From: JANOZM01 sp031429355
GTDB taxonomy: Bacteria; Pseudomonadota; Gammaproteobacteria; Burkholderiales; Burkholderiaceae_E
Reading direction: 5' to 3'
Assembly: GCA_031429355.1 (NCBI GenBank)
Contig: JANOZM010000013.1
Span: 310,001-374,000, forward strand
Length of the DNA: 64,000 bases
Under the pieces are notes generated by a model. That model saw only the letters and a list, made by a program, of their open reading frames with translations. It was not told the DNA's origin and did no database searches. Made by a program: the position numbers and the translations under genes. This document shows positions 34,963 through 44,336 of this stretch, in pieces; the first letter of the stretch is position 1; the number at the start of each line of letters is the position of its first letter.

Positions 34963-36318
34963 CTAACTTTTTAACCTTTTACCCCCAAACACAGTTTCCA
35001 TTTCGCGTCTAAATTTCACTGCCGCGTTGTTTGGATCAAACTCCACATCGCTCCATTGCAACACTTGTCCGGCCGCGACTTTGCGTTTTAATTTAACACC
35101 GTGCGCTAGTCCAAGTGGCAAGCCGCCCAACTTCATCGAAGCTTTGGCGGGCATTAATTTTCCGTATACACAAAATCCGCCTTCGCCGTCTAATATCGTG
35201 CCCGCTTTTAAATCGCTTTTAGCGGTGGCAACAACGTCGCCATGCCAAGCTTGCGCGGCACCAGTGGCTTCTTTACGTAGTGCAACGCTGGCGACCGAAA
35301 TGCCTAACTCTAAGCCAATTAAATGGAAGGGTTTGTACATCGATGAATAAACACCGCTGGCATCGGTTATTAAACCGTACTCAGCAAAGCATCGCTTTAC
35401 ATAATCGGTCGGCGCTGCAAAGGTAACGTAGACGCCCCAACGTAAATCGCGAAACACTGGGCGGCCGTCGCGCTCAACGCTCGAAATCACTTCTACTTGG
35501 CCACGGCGTTGCAACTGCCCGCCGTCTGACATTGGTTTTAGTACACGCGCTAAATCGTCGACACCACATGGTGGAAAGTGCAAGCCGTCGTCGCTCGGTA
35601 ACAAGCCAGTTGCGTTAGAAACCGCCGCCATTTCGATCGCCGATTTTGTGCCGTCTAAAAACGAATTAAACATTTGCGGATTCATGCCGCCCACTTTTGC
35701 TGCTTCGGCCGTTAAGCCGTAATGGCCCCATACGGTTTCAGGAGTGGATTGATGAAAGCTCGGCAAATACTTGGTACCTTTACCGGCTGCAATTACCTCG
35801 AAACCGGCGGCCCTTGCCCAATCGACTTGTTCGCAAATTAAGGCGGGTTGATCACCGTAGGCTAAGCTGTACACAATGCCAGCCTCGGCGGCTTTGCGGG
35901 CCAGCAAGGGGCCTGCCAATGCGTCTGCTTCGACGTTAACCATCACAATGTCTTTGCCGCTTTCGCAACAAGCCAACACATGGCGAATACCTGCAGCGGG
36001 TGAGCCGGTTGCATCAATAATTACATCAATAAATGGCGAGGCAATGAGCGCGGCCGAATCATCGGTAATACAGGTTTTGCCGGACTTGGCGGCCGCCTCT
36101 AAAGTACGCGCGGTTAGTTGCTCTTTAGGCCATTCAACTCGCAATAGTGAGCGTTTTGCATTGGCAGGCGATAGGTCAGCCACGCCAACCAAATGAATGC
36201 CCACAGTGCGTTGCGCTTGCGATAAGTACATGGCACCAAATTTACCAGCACCAATTAGCCCAACCCGCACTGGACGGCCTTCAGCGGCGCGTTTTTTTAA
36301 AAGTAAATGTAAGTTCAT
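34963..36318 (-). CDS. COG4091-like NAD(P) oxidoreductase with SAF domain
   Basis: This 451-residue protein has an N-terminal Rossmann domain (VRVGLIGAGKFGAMYLSQAQ) and a homoserine-dehydrogenase-like middle (ATGSPAAGIRHVLACCESGKDIVMVNVEADAL). A C-terminal SAF domain follows (DLKAGTILDGEGGFCVYGKLMPA). The family is annotated as predicted homoserine dehydrogenases or apionate/erythronate-type oxidoreductases; the substrate is unknown. It is last in a three-gene operon with the PhyH-type dioxygenase and GntR regulator. Confidence 0.8.
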   Translation of the reverse strand: MNLHLLLKKRAAEGRPVRVGLIGAGKFGAMYLSQAQRTVGIHLVGVADLSPANAKRSLLRVEWPKEQLTARTLEAAAKSGKTCITDDSAALIASPFIDVIIDATGSPAAGIRHVLACCESGKDIVMVNVEADALAGPLLARKAAEAGIVYSLAYGDQPALICEQVDWARAAGFEVIAAGKGTKYLPSFHQSTPETVWGHYGLTAEAAKVGGMNPQMFNSFLDGTKSAIEMAAVSNATGLLPSDDGLHFPPCGVDDLARVLKPMSDGGQLQRRGQVEVISSVERDGRPVFRDLRWGVYVTFAAPTDYVKRCFAEYGLITDASGVYSSMYKPFHLIGLELGISVASVALRKEATGAAQAWHGDVVATAKSDLKAGTILDGEGGFCVYGKLMPAKASMKLGGLPLGLAHGVKLKRKVAAGQVLQWSDVEFDPNNAAVKFRREMETVFGGKRLKS

Positions 36319-36339
36319 TGTTTTACAAAATTAATTGAA

Positions 36340-37203
36340 TTAAGCTGCTTTAGCGGTTGCTTCGTAACCCGGAAACGGTAAGCCAGGTACATCTGCGCGT
36401 GTCAAGCAATCGTTAGGTAGCGAGGCAATTGGATTGAAGCGTCTATGGGCAATGTAGTCGGGCCGATTAAACTGTGTAATGTGGTTCGACACGGCACACA
36501 AACTTAAATACACAATAACGCGATTCCATGGGCTCATGTTCGATGGTGAACCATGCACCAAGCAGCCGTGAAACAACAACATAGAACCAGGCGGACCTTT
36601 AGGTGCAACGATACCGCCTTGGGCAACTAGCTCGGCAATTTTTGCGTTATCTAAAGTCCACAATGGGTAGCTGGTAGTGGACACGTCATGTCCGGCTTGT
36701 AGTACGCCTTTTTTATGTGAGCCAGGTATGAACAACAAGGGCCCATTAAACTCGTTTACTTCATCCAAGAACAATGCAACGTTCATTGCGCGGGCTTGGG
36801 GCATGCCATCGTCGCGCTGCCATGTGCCGTAGTCTTGATGCCACTGCCAAACATCACCGTCAAAGGCTTGCTTGCCGTTAATTTTAAACTGGTGCATATA
36901 CACATCTTCGCCAAACAATTGTTTAGCGGGTTCAATTAAACGGGGGTGTTGTCCTAATTTAGCAAAGGCTTCGTTGTACGTGTGGGCAGCAAAACTTGTG
37001 CGCGGTGTTTTTCCGTCTTTTTCACGAACAATTTCAGGACGATTTTCGGCGTAGAGATTGGGCACTTCATCTAGCAGTACCTTCATTTCTGTCGGGCTAA
37101 AAGCCGAAGGGAAAAACAAATAACCATCGCGATCAAATTGCTCGAGCTGATGCGCGCTTAGGGTTTGGTTTGGCAATAACTGATGATGCGTATGCGTAGT
37201 CAT
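36340..37203 (-). CDS. phytanoyl-CoA dioxygenase-family protein
   Basis: This 287-residue Fe(II)/2-oxoglutarate dioxygenase is related to PhyH and ectoine hydroxylase. The facial triad is in WQWHQDYGTWQRDDGMP (H and D) and the distal His in FHGCLVHGSPSNMSPWNRV. The motif GPLLFIPGSHKKGVL is common in the family. It hydroxylates a small organic substrate using O2 and 2-oxoglutarate; which one is not evident. It sits 17 bp after gntR and 21 bp before the SAF-domain oxidoreductase. Confidence 0.9.
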   Translation of the reverse strand: MTTHTHHQLLPNQTLSAHQLEQFDRDGYLFFPSAFSPTEMKVLLDEVPNLYAENRPEIVREKDGKTPRTSFAAHTYNEAFAKLGQHPRLIEPAKQLFGEDVYMHQFKINGKQAFDGDVWQWHQDYGTWQRDDGMPQARAMNVALFLDEVNEFNGPLLFIPGSHKKGVLQAGHDVSTTSYPLWTLDNAKIAELVAQGGIVAPKGPPGSMLLFHGCLVHGSPSNMSPWNRVIVYLSLCAVSNHITQFNRPDYIAHRRFNPIASLPNDCLTRADVPGLPFPGYEATAKAA

Positions 37204-37220
37204 AGTGAGGTCCTTTTTGT

Positions 37221-37937
37221 TTAGCTGGTCTTACGGGATTTTGTTGCAGGTTTAACGGCCTGTGTTTCTTGCACATCGGCGCTGTGGGCAAATAAAAAAT
37301 CAATCGAATTTAGTGCGTGTTGGCGCGATAATTTTTCGGCCTCGCGTGATTCGCCTTTAATAATCGCGTCCAAAATCGCTTGGTGCTCATTCCAGACGTT
37401 TCGAAACGAGGCGGGCATCCGTAAATAAGTACTCATCACGCGACGCGTGTGGTGCCAGTGCAAAGTGCTGCTTTGCTCTAAAAATGGGTTGCCGCTGGCT
37501 TTGTAAATAAATTGATGAAACGCCAAATCGGCCAAAACTAATTGGTTTAATTGGCCCTCTTGTGAGGCAACACGACCTTGCTTTAAAAGTTGATAGCCTT
37601 CGTCGCGTAAATCGGGCCTTGGAATGCTGGCAGTGCTTTTAGCAGCCAGCGCATCAAGAGTCGAGCGAACCGAATACAAGTGCGAGATAAATTGGGCATC
37701 GAGCGGAACCAATTCCATCCCCTTTTTATTGGGTGTGCTGCGTAATAAACCGTCTTTTTCAAGCATACGTAAAGCCTGCAAAACCGGTTGGCGCGATACG
37801 CCTAGCATGGCCGCTATCGCCTCTTGCGTTATACGATCTGTGCCCGCGATTTCGCCGGTGCAAATTGCTTCAAGAACGGCATCGTAGACCCTAGAAACGA
37901 GGTCTGGATTGTTTAAAAGGGGGATTAGAAAAGCCAT
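37221..37937 (-). CDS. GntR-family regulator (FadR/FCD type)
   Basis: This 238-residue GntR regulator has an N-terminal winged helix (ITQEAIAAMLGVSRQPVLQALRMLEKDGLL, residues 35-65) and a C-terminal FCD effector domain (YSVRSTLDALAAKST, LVLADLAFHQFIYKASGNPFLEQ, EHQAILDAIIKGE). It begins the operon that includes the dioxygenase and the oxidoreductase. A perfect 30-bp palindrome lies 20 bp upstream of its start, so autoregulation is very likely. Confidence 0.92.
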   Translation of the reverse strand: MAFLIPLLNNPDLVSRVYDAVLEAICTGEIAGTDRITQEAIAAMLGVSRQPVLQALRMLEKDGLLRSTPNKKGMELVPLDAQFISHLYSVRSTLDALAAKSTASIPRPDLRDEGYQLLKQGRVASQEGQLNQLVLADLAFHQFIYKASGNPFLEQSSTLHWHHTRRVMSTYLRMPASFRNVWNEHQAILDAIIKGESREAEKLSRQHALNSIDFLFAHSADVQETQAVKPATKSRKTS

Positions 37938-37956
37938 AACCGCAAATATAACTAAC

Positions 37957-37986
37957 TTTTTGTGTTCTGTATACAGAACACAAAAA
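37957..37986. promoter_or_regulatory. perfect 30-bp palindromic operator
   Basis: The left half is TTTTTGTGTTCTGTA (37957-37971) and the right half is its exact reverse complement (37972-37986), with TGTATACA at the centre. FCD-type GntR proteins typically bind such TNGTATACNA cores. It lies between gntR (start 37937) and the divergent AAA gene (start 38133), closer to gntR. Confidence 0.85.
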
Positions 37987-38132
37987 TGACCAGCAGGACA
38001 TCAAAATTCAGTTTAAGGTAAACAACATCACAGCACCGTGCGTTTAAATGCAGTATCAAGTCTGATTAAGCAATTTTCGATTCAGTTTTATGTTGTTGCT
38101 TCACCTGTTCACGCTTCTCGAAAGGAGCTTGT

Positions 38133-40496
38133 ATGCACTCATCCCATACCACCCAAGGCACTAGCCCTAGCGCAAGCCCGGCGGCAGGCGCTTCGATTGA
38201 ATCGTTAGCTACAGTAGCAGTGCCCGCACCAATTCCTGGAATGAGTTTGCCCGAACACGCCAACACAATCGACTTAATGTGTGTTCGTTTCGCATTAAAG
38301 GCGGTGCTGGAGCTTGGCGCAAAATTTAACTTGCGTCGTGACATTAATAATTTGGTTACATTAAGCGCTCGTTATTGGGTTTGGCCGCAAGGCACCTTAG
38401 AAAAACTAAAGCGGTTTATCGACAAGCGTTGCCACGAATTAGATGCATGGAAAGGTGTCGAAACACTTTCTATTGAAGAGTTCATGCAAAAGCATGGGCA
38501 ATGGAATGGTCTGTATGACGATGCCAGCTTATTTTATTTTCTAGACGAATTTGTAAAGTTAAACGGCAAAGACGTTCTAAGTGTATTTCAATTTACTACC
38601 GAGGCTATTGACACGCGCTTGTCCGATCACGGCAATCGTTTAACCGATAACATTCGTCGGCTATCCACTGTACTCAGCTTAAACGACGCCGAGCGACAAA
38701 TTCTGTTGCACGCGGCGCTGTGCAAATATCAACGCGATTTGCGACCCGTCTTGGTCGATTGCAAAGCCGGTAGCGCACAAGAAGCCTATGCAATGATGGC
38801 GCATGTTTTAAAGCTCAGCGGCAGTGAAGTTGGCGTAGCGCTAAAGTCGGGCGGTCGCTTAGAAACATTGGGCTTAATTGATACCCCAATTTCAGAGCAC
38901 TCCATTACAGATTTAGGCGACTTGCTGCGCATCTCAGATCGTCTATTGGCCATTCTTACGGTGGAGTACGAAAGCGACGCTGCAATGATGTCGGCCTTTA
39001 CGCGACCTGCCGGGCAAACTCAATTGGCTTTGGCCGACTACCCCCACGTAGAACAAGACGTGCGTTACTTAATTGCTTTGCTTAACGCTGCTTCCAAGCG
39101 CAAAGAAAAAGGCATTAACGTTTTGGTCTATGGCCCTCCGGGAACGGGTAAGACTGAATTGGTTAAACTAATTGCCGCTCAAGCGGGGTGCGAATTGTAC
39201 GAGGTCGATTGCTTGGATCGTGAAGGCAATAGCTTATCGGGCAAGGAGCGTTATCGTTCGCTGCAAGTTTCGCAAGCCTTTTTGCGTGGCCGCGAAATGG
39301 CTGCTTTAGTCTTTGACGAAGTAGAAGACGTGTTTCCGCCGATTGGTCAAGAAATGCTTAGTGTGTTTGGTGGCGAAGACCCTCGCGGTATTGCGGTGGG
39401 TGGTAAGGCGTGGATTAACCATACCTTAGAGCAAAATCCAGTGCCAACATTGTGGATATCAAACGCCATCGCACAAATTGATCCGGCCTATCGTCGACGG
39501 TTTCAATTTCACTTAGAGCTGGCGAATCCACCACAACGAGTGCGCGAGAACATTGCGCGTAAATACCTTAGTGATTTAGGCGTGAGCGACGAATTTATTA
39601 CCAAAGTGTCCGCACGTAAACAAGTAACCCCCGCGCAAATTCAATCGGCTATGCGCTTCGCGCAATTAGCGCGCAACAGTATTGATGAATCGGTTGAAGA
39701 TTTATTGATGACTCAATTAGAACGCTCGGATAAAGCGCTTGGGCAAAAAGACAAGGGCGAAGAGTTTCGTCCGATTGTGACGCAATACGATCTCGATTTA
39801 CTCAATATCGAAACGCGTCATCCGGTGGAAAAAATGATTAAAGCCATGCAGGCCCGCCCACGCGCAACTTTATGCTTTTTTGGTGCTCCAGGAACTGGAA
39901 AAACGGCACTTGCCGAGCATATTGCTAAGTCGCTTGAAAAGCCGTTAATGATGAAGCGCGCCTCCGATTTAATGAGTAAGTACGTTGGCGAAACCGAGCA
40001 GCAAATGGCCAAAATGTTTGATGATGCTCAACGTGAGGGTGCAGTATTGTTGTTGGACGAGGCTGATAGCTTCTTACAAAACCGTCAGATGGCGCAGCGT
40101 AATTACGAAGTTTCTGAAGTAAACGAGATGTTGCAAGGCATGGAACGCTTTACCGGCATCTTTATTTGCACGACTAACCTGTTTGATCGAATTGATGAGG
40201 CGGCTTTACGGCGTTTTTCATTTAAAATTAAGTTTATGCCGTTAAAGCCGGATCAACGCGAGCGCATGTTTATTAACGAAGCGCTTGCGGGGGTGCCCGA
40301 GAGCTTTGATGGCGATCTTAAAAAGCGCCTTGCTAAGCTTGAAATGTTAACTCCGGGTGATTTCGCAGCGGTTCGCCGCCAAGCGGTTTTACTCGAAGAA
40401 AAAGTGACTGCCGACGAGTTCTTGTTGGAATTAGAACGCGAGCATTCAGTCAAGCCCGAGGTGCGTTACGCACGGAGTATTGGATTTGCAAACTAA
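38133..40496 (+). CDS. tandem AAA ATPase of unknown function
   Basis: This 787-residue protein has two AAA modules. The first has Walker A GPPGTGKT at residues 334-341 and LVFDEVEDVFPP near 392-400. The second has Walker A GAPGTGKT at 585-592 and VLLLDEADSFLQN near 638-650. The first 300 residues are helical with no recognised domain, after a Ser/Ala/Pro-rich first 40. A near-perfect ribosome site (AAAGGAGCTTGT) precedes the ATG. A Cdc48- or ClpA-like remodelling role is possible; no specificity is visible. The M3 peptidase gene overlaps its 3' end by 17 bp. Confidence 0.75.
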   Translation: MHSSHTTQGTSPSASPAAGASIESLATVAVPAPIPGMSLPEHANTIDLMCVRFALKAVLELGAKFNLRRDINNLVTLSARYWVWPQGTLEKLKRFIDKRCHELDAWKGVETLSIEEFMQKHGQWNGLYDDASLFYFLDEFVKLNGKDVLSVFQFTTEAIDTRLSDHGNRLTDNIRRLSTVLSLNDAERQILLHAALCKYQRDLRPVLVDCKAGSAQEAYAMMAHVLKLSGSEVGVALKSGGRLETLGLIDTPISEHSITDLGDLLRISDRLLAILTVEYESDAAMMSAFTRPAGQTQLALADYPHVEQDVRYLIALLNAASKRKEKGINVLVYGPPGTGKTELVKLIAAQAGCELYEVDCLDREGNSLSGKERYRSLQVSQAFLRGREMAALVFDEVEDVFPPIGQEMLSVFGGEDPRGIAVGGKAWINHTLEQNPVPTLWISNAIAQIDPAYRRRFQFHLELANPPQRVRENIARKYLSDLGVSDEFITKVSARKQVTPAQIQSAMRFAQLARNSIDESVEDLLMTQLERSDKALGQKDKGEEFRPIVTQYDLDLLNIETRHPVEKMIKAMQARPRATLCFFGAPGTGKTALAEHIAKSLEKPLMMKRASDLMSKYVGETEQQMAKMFDDAQREGAVLLLDEADSFLQNRQMAQRNYEVSEVNEMLQGMERFTGIFICTTNLFDRIDEAALRRFSFKIKFMPLKPDQRERMFINEALAGVPESFDGDLKKRLAKLEMLTPGDFAAVRRQAVLLEEKVTADEFLLELEREHSVKPEVRYARSIGFAN

Positions 40497-42588
40497 CTTA
40501 AATTTAAATCTTAATTTCACTTTTAATGCGGCGCTGACAGGGTGTGTTTTGTCGGCGCTGTTTTTTTTGACGACGCCAACGGCAGTATTTGCTAAAACGG
40601 TTGTGCAGGCGCCCGCGCGAGTGAGCTTGCCCGTACCTACGGCGCAGTCAATTAAGGCCAGTTGCGACGTTGATTTAGCCACAGCAAAAGCATTGTTTAA
40701 AAAAATTGAAGCTGGCAAGAGTAATACGAGCAAAGCCGGGCAAGATATTTTTGCCCAAATGAATCAACTCAACATGTTGGTCGAAGATTTAAGTGGCCCG
40801 CTGTACATCATTTCTAATGTTAGCCCTGATAAAGCGACGCGTGATGCTGCTGAAGAATGCACCATCAAGTGGTCGCCCCTAGAAACAGAAATTTATCAAA
40901 GCGAAGCGCTTTACAATAAAATTAAAGCGGCTAAAACAAGCAACCCTATTCAAGCGGCTTATCAGCAAGAATTGACACAAGGTTTTGAAGACAGTGGCGT
41001 AAGTTTGCCCATCGACAAACGCACCCGTGCCAAAGCCATTATTGAAGAAATTACTAGGCACGCCAAAGATTTTGAAAAAAATGTGCGTGAAGATAAAACC
41101 CGCGTACTGTTAAAACCCGAAGAATTAAAAGGTGTACCCGACAATGTTTTTAAAGACGTAAAGCCTGGCCCCGATGGGCAGTTGTCTTTAGGGCTCGATT
41201 ACCCGACGTACTTACCCGTAATGGAAAACGCGACCACCGAAGCAACACGTGAAAAAATGTGGCGCGCCAAGGTAAATGAAGGCAGCGAAGTTAATTTAGG
41301 CTTGTTGGATAAAATTACCGATCTGCGCCGCGAATTGGCTGCCTTGTATGGTTACGAAAGCTATGCAGCATTTACGTTGCGCCGCAAGATGGCCCGCAAC
41401 CCCGACACTGTATTAAAATTTTTAGCGTCAGTAAAAACCCAAGTAACCGAACTAGAAAAATCTGAACTCGCTCAACTTCGAATATTAAAAAGCGAGTTAA
41501 CCAGCACCGCACTAGAGCAAACCACGGTTCGTCGTTGGGATACCGCTTATTTGCAAGAGCAAATGCGTCGTAAGCGTTTTAGTGTGAATCAAGAAGAGTT
41601 ACGTAAACACTTTCCGACCGAAGCAGCCGTAAAGTTTATGCTGCAATTGTCAGAGAAATTGTATGGCGTTAAGTTTGAAGGGCGCACTAATGTTGGCGTC
41701 TTTCCAAGCAAATTGGTTGCGAAAAACCAAGCTGCGGTAGCCACTAAAACATGGCATCCCGATGTGCGTGTGTTTGATGTCAGTGATGCAAAAACGAAAA
41801 AGTTTATTGGTACGGTGTATCTCGATTTATTTCCGCGCGAAGGTAAATACAACCACGCTGCTGTATGGCCCATTCGTAACGCATCGACTTTAGTAGGGCG
41901 TACACCAATACCCGTGTTAGTTACCAATTTAAATCGCACTGGCTTAACGCAAGACGAGTTTGAAACGCTGTTGCACGAGTTTGGCCATGCTCTGCACGGC
42001 GTATTGTCGGTAGCGACTTACAACGCACAAGCTGGCACTAGTGTCATGCGCGATTTCGTAGAAGCGCCGTCACAAATGTTTGAAGAATGGGCCCGCCGTC
42101 CAGAGCCATTACAAATGTTTGCAAAAATGTGCGGCGGCTGCCCACCCTTAAGCAACGAACAAATTGAAGCGCTAAACCAATCGCGCAAATTTGGTAAAGG
42201 CATTCAATACGCGCGCCAGTGGGTATACGCAGCATTCGATATGGCATTAACCCACGAGAAGGGCGGTACGTCATTAGAGGTATGGAAACGCATCGAAGGC
42301 GCAACCCCATTAGGCCATGTAGAAGGCACCCGCTTTCCCGCAGGTTTTAGCCACTTAGTGGGTGGCTACGCAGCCGGTTACTACGGCTACATGTGGAGCG
42401 AAGTTATCGCGTTGGACATGCTGTCTGCATTTGGCGGTCAAATGCTAAACGAAGATGTTGGCCGTCGCTACCGCAACACGATTTTGTCCCAAGGTGGACA
42501 AAAACCTCCACATGCTTTGGTTGAGGCGTTTTTAGGGCGACAGGCTAATAGTGAGGCGTTTTTTAAGGAGATTACGGGGCAGCGGTAG
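40480..42588 (+). CDS. M3-family oligopeptidase with signal peptide
   Basis: This 702-residue zinc metallopeptidase of the M3 (thimet oligopeptidase/OpdA) family has the motif LLHEFGHALHGVLS with the HExxH-type zinc site (HEFGH). An N-terminal hydrophobic stretch (CVLSALFFLTTPTAVFAK) predicts export, unlike cytosolic OpdA/Dcp. Translation appears to start at a TTG inside the end of the preceding AAA gene, with GGAG at a normal distance and no better ATG. It would cleave short peptides in the periplasm. The overlap suggests co-expression with the AAA protein. Confidence 0.85.
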   Translation: MDLQTNLNLNLNFTFNAALTGCVLSALFFLTTPTAVFAKTVVQAPARVSLPVPTAQSIKASCDVDLATAKALFKKIEAGKSNTSKAGQDIFAQMNQLNMLVEDLSGPLYIISNVSPDKATRDAAEECTIKWSPLETEIYQSEALYNKIKAAKTSNPIQAAYQQELTQGFEDSGVSLPIDKRTRAKAIIEEITRHAKDFEKNVREDKTRVLLKPEELKGVPDNVFKDVKPGPDGQLSLGLDYPTYLPVMENATTEATREKMWRAKVNEGSEVNLGLLDKITDLRRELAALYGYESYAAFTLRRKMARNPDTVLKFLASVKTQVTELEKSELAQLRILKSELTSTALEQTTVRRWDTAYLQEQMRRKRFSVNQEELRKHFPTEAAVKFMLQLSEKLYGVKFEGRTNVGVFPSKLVAKNQAAVATKTWHPDVRVFDVSDAKTKKFIGTVYLDLFPREGKYNHAAVWPIRNASTLVGRTPIPVLVTNLNRTGLTQDEFETLLHEFGHALHGVLSVATYNAQAGTSVMRDFVEAPSQMFEEWARRPEPLQMFAKMCGGCPPLSNEQIEALNQSRKFGKGIQYARQWVYAAFDMALTHEKGGTSLEVWKRIEGATPLGHVEGTRFPAGFSHLVGGYAAGYYGYMWSEVIALDMLSAFGGQMLNEDVGRRYRNTILSQGGQKPPHALVEAFLGRQANSEAFFKEITGQR

Positions 42589-42679
42589 GCTTAACTTTTG
42601 AGAACCAATTAGTCACAAAAAAATGGGACGAATCTGTAGAGGAACATCACTAGTATTCTAGTTTGTGCACTATACTGCA

Positions 42680-42910
42680 AGGCAGCAGGAGAGTGAGTTG
42701 GCAAGATAATGCATGCCAATTCCACCGAAGGCGCAAACTCCCATACACGCTCAGGTTCATGCACTGCCAAGTTATTTTTGCCGTCTGGAGAGTCGCAAGA
42801 GCAATCGAGCGCGCCGAAGGAGCAAACGAGTCAATTCGAGTTGACCGTGAATCTCTCAGGTACCGAGGACAGGGGGAGCGGCACGACTCGTTCATTTCGA
42901 ACGGGTTTTG
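42680..42910 (+). promoter_or_regulatory. tandem glycine riboswitch
   Basis: Two glycine-aptamer signatures lie in series. Aptamer 1 has AGGAGAG (42687), CACCGAAGGCGCAAAC (42723-42738) and GCTCAGGT. Aptamer 2 has GGAGAG (42787), CGCCGAAGGAGCAAAC (42812-42827) and CTCTCAGGTACCGAGGACAG (42853-42872). A short hairpin CTCGTTC/GAACGGG followed by TTTT (42887-42909) could be the terminator of the expression platform. The gene downstream begins at 42933. Tandem glycine riboswitches usually switch genes on when glycine is high. Confidence 0.9.
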
Positions 42911-42932
42911 TGCTCTCTTTGGGAAAACTCTT

Positions 42933-44195
42933 ATGCATGTACTTGTTCTTGGCAGTGGACTACTTGGTGTCAGTTCGGCCTACTATTTATCGCAACTCGG
43001 TCATCAAGTGACCGTTGTTGACCGGCAGGCGAATCCAGCCGCCGAAACTAGCTTCGCTAACGGCGGGCAAATTTCAGTTAGCCATGCAGAACCTTGGGCC
43101 AACCCTAGCGCCCCATTAAAAGTGCTGCAGTGGCTGGGTAAAGAAGATGCCCCTTTGCTGTTTCGTATACGGGCAGACATGCGTCAGTGGCTGTGGGGAC
43201 TGCAGTTCATACGTGAATGCACACCCGCACGTACCCGACATAACATCGAACAAATTGTTCGCTTGGGAACCTACAGCCGGTCAATGTTGCAAGAATTAAG
43301 GGCGGCAACTGGCTTGCAATACGATCAACGTACAGCAGGCATTTTGCATTTCTACACCTCGCATAAAGAATTTGAAAGCGCTCAGGGGCCCTCTGAGCAA
43401 ATGCGTGAATTGGGTTGTGAGCGACAAGTGATTAGTGCGGACGAAGCGATTAAATTAGAGCCGGCTTTAAATCATATTGGTGCTCAATTAGCTGGCGCAA
43501 CCTATACCGCTGAAGATGAGTCGGGCGATGCTAACCGATTCGCGCGTGAGCTAGTGAACTTGTGTGAAGTGTCGGGTGTTAAGTTTTTAATGAGCCATAC
43601 CATTACGTCGTTACGACAAGCTGGTGACGTTATTGACCATGTTGAAGCTACCGACAACGAGGGCCAATTTCAACAACTACGCGCCGATGCTTATGTCATG
43701 GCCATGGGCAGTTTAAGCCCAATCTACGCCGCTCAGTTGGGCATTAAACTACCCATATATCCGGCTAAAGGCTACTCGGTCACTATGCCGGTGAAAGATG
43801 CAAAAATGGCTCACCAAGTTAGCCTAACTGACGACGAGTTTAAGTTGGTTTTTTCGCGTCTCACTGGACCTGATAGTGATCGATTGAGAATTGCTGGTAC
43901 AGCAGAATTCAATGGCTATGATCGTGATCTAAATCGAGTTCGCTGTGAGGCTATTGTCCGACGAGTCGAACAATTGTTTCCGGGCGCAGGCGATAGTTCA
44001 AAGGCGAGTTTTTGGACTGGTCTAAGACCCGCAACACCCAGCAATGTGCCGTTAATTGGCAAAACAAAAATTGCAAATTTTTTCCTTAACACTGGGCATG
44101 GAACATTGGGCTGGACCCATGCTTGTGGCTCGGGCAAAAGTATTGCGCGGATTGTTAGTGGGTTGGCGCCTGAGGTCGACTTTGCATTTTGTTGA
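42933..44195 (+). CDS. dadA: D-amino-acid dehydrogenase (DadA-like)
   Basis: This 420-residue FAD oxidase/dehydrogenase deaminates D-amino acids or glycine to the 2-oxo acid and passes electrons to the respiratory chain. The FAD fold begins at once: MHVLVLGSGLLGVSSAYYLSQLGHQVTVVD. DadA-like motifs are ANGGQISVSHAEPWANP, RCEAIVRRVEQLFPG, WTGLRPATPSNVPLIGKT and LNTGHGTLGWTHACGSGKSI. I set the start at 42933, since the reading frame further upstream belongs to the riboswitch. The riboswitch suggests glycine as substrate or signal. Confidence 0.9.
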   Translation: MHVLVLGSGLLGVSSAYYLSQLGHQVTVVDRQANPAAETSFANGGQISVSHAEPWANPSAPLKVLQWLGKEDAPLLFRIRADMRQWLWGLQFIRECTPARTRHNIEQIVRLGTYSRSMLQELRAATGLQYDQRTAGILHFYTSHKEFESAQGPSEQMRELGCERQVISADEAIKLEPALNHIGAQLAGATYTAEDESGDANRFARELVNLCEVSGVKFLMSHTITSLRQAGDVIDHVEATDNEGQFQQLRADAYVMAMGSLSPIYAAQLGIKLPIYPAKGYSVTMPVKDAKMAHQVSLTDDEFKLVFSRLTGPDSDRLRIAGTAEFNGYDRDLNRVRCEAIVRRVEQLFPGAGDSSKASFWTGLRPATPSNVPLIGKTKIANFFLNTGHGTLGWTHACGSGKSIARIVSGLAPEVDFAFC

Positions 44196-44336
44196 AGTGA
44201 ATATTCTGATCACTATTTATTAGCATGAAAAAGAGAAATTGTTTTAAGTAATTGCGTACCGAATGGTCGTCGAATACGCAACGTTGTTTGACCATAACGC
44301 CTGAGCAATCGGGCTTCTAAAATAAAGGAGATTTTT

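Noticed and set aside
42663..42932. N-terminal extension of the DadA-like protein starting upstream.
   Set aside because: The extra residues lie within the glycine riboswitch; the conserved Rossmann start MHVLVLGSGLLG fixes the ATG at 42933.
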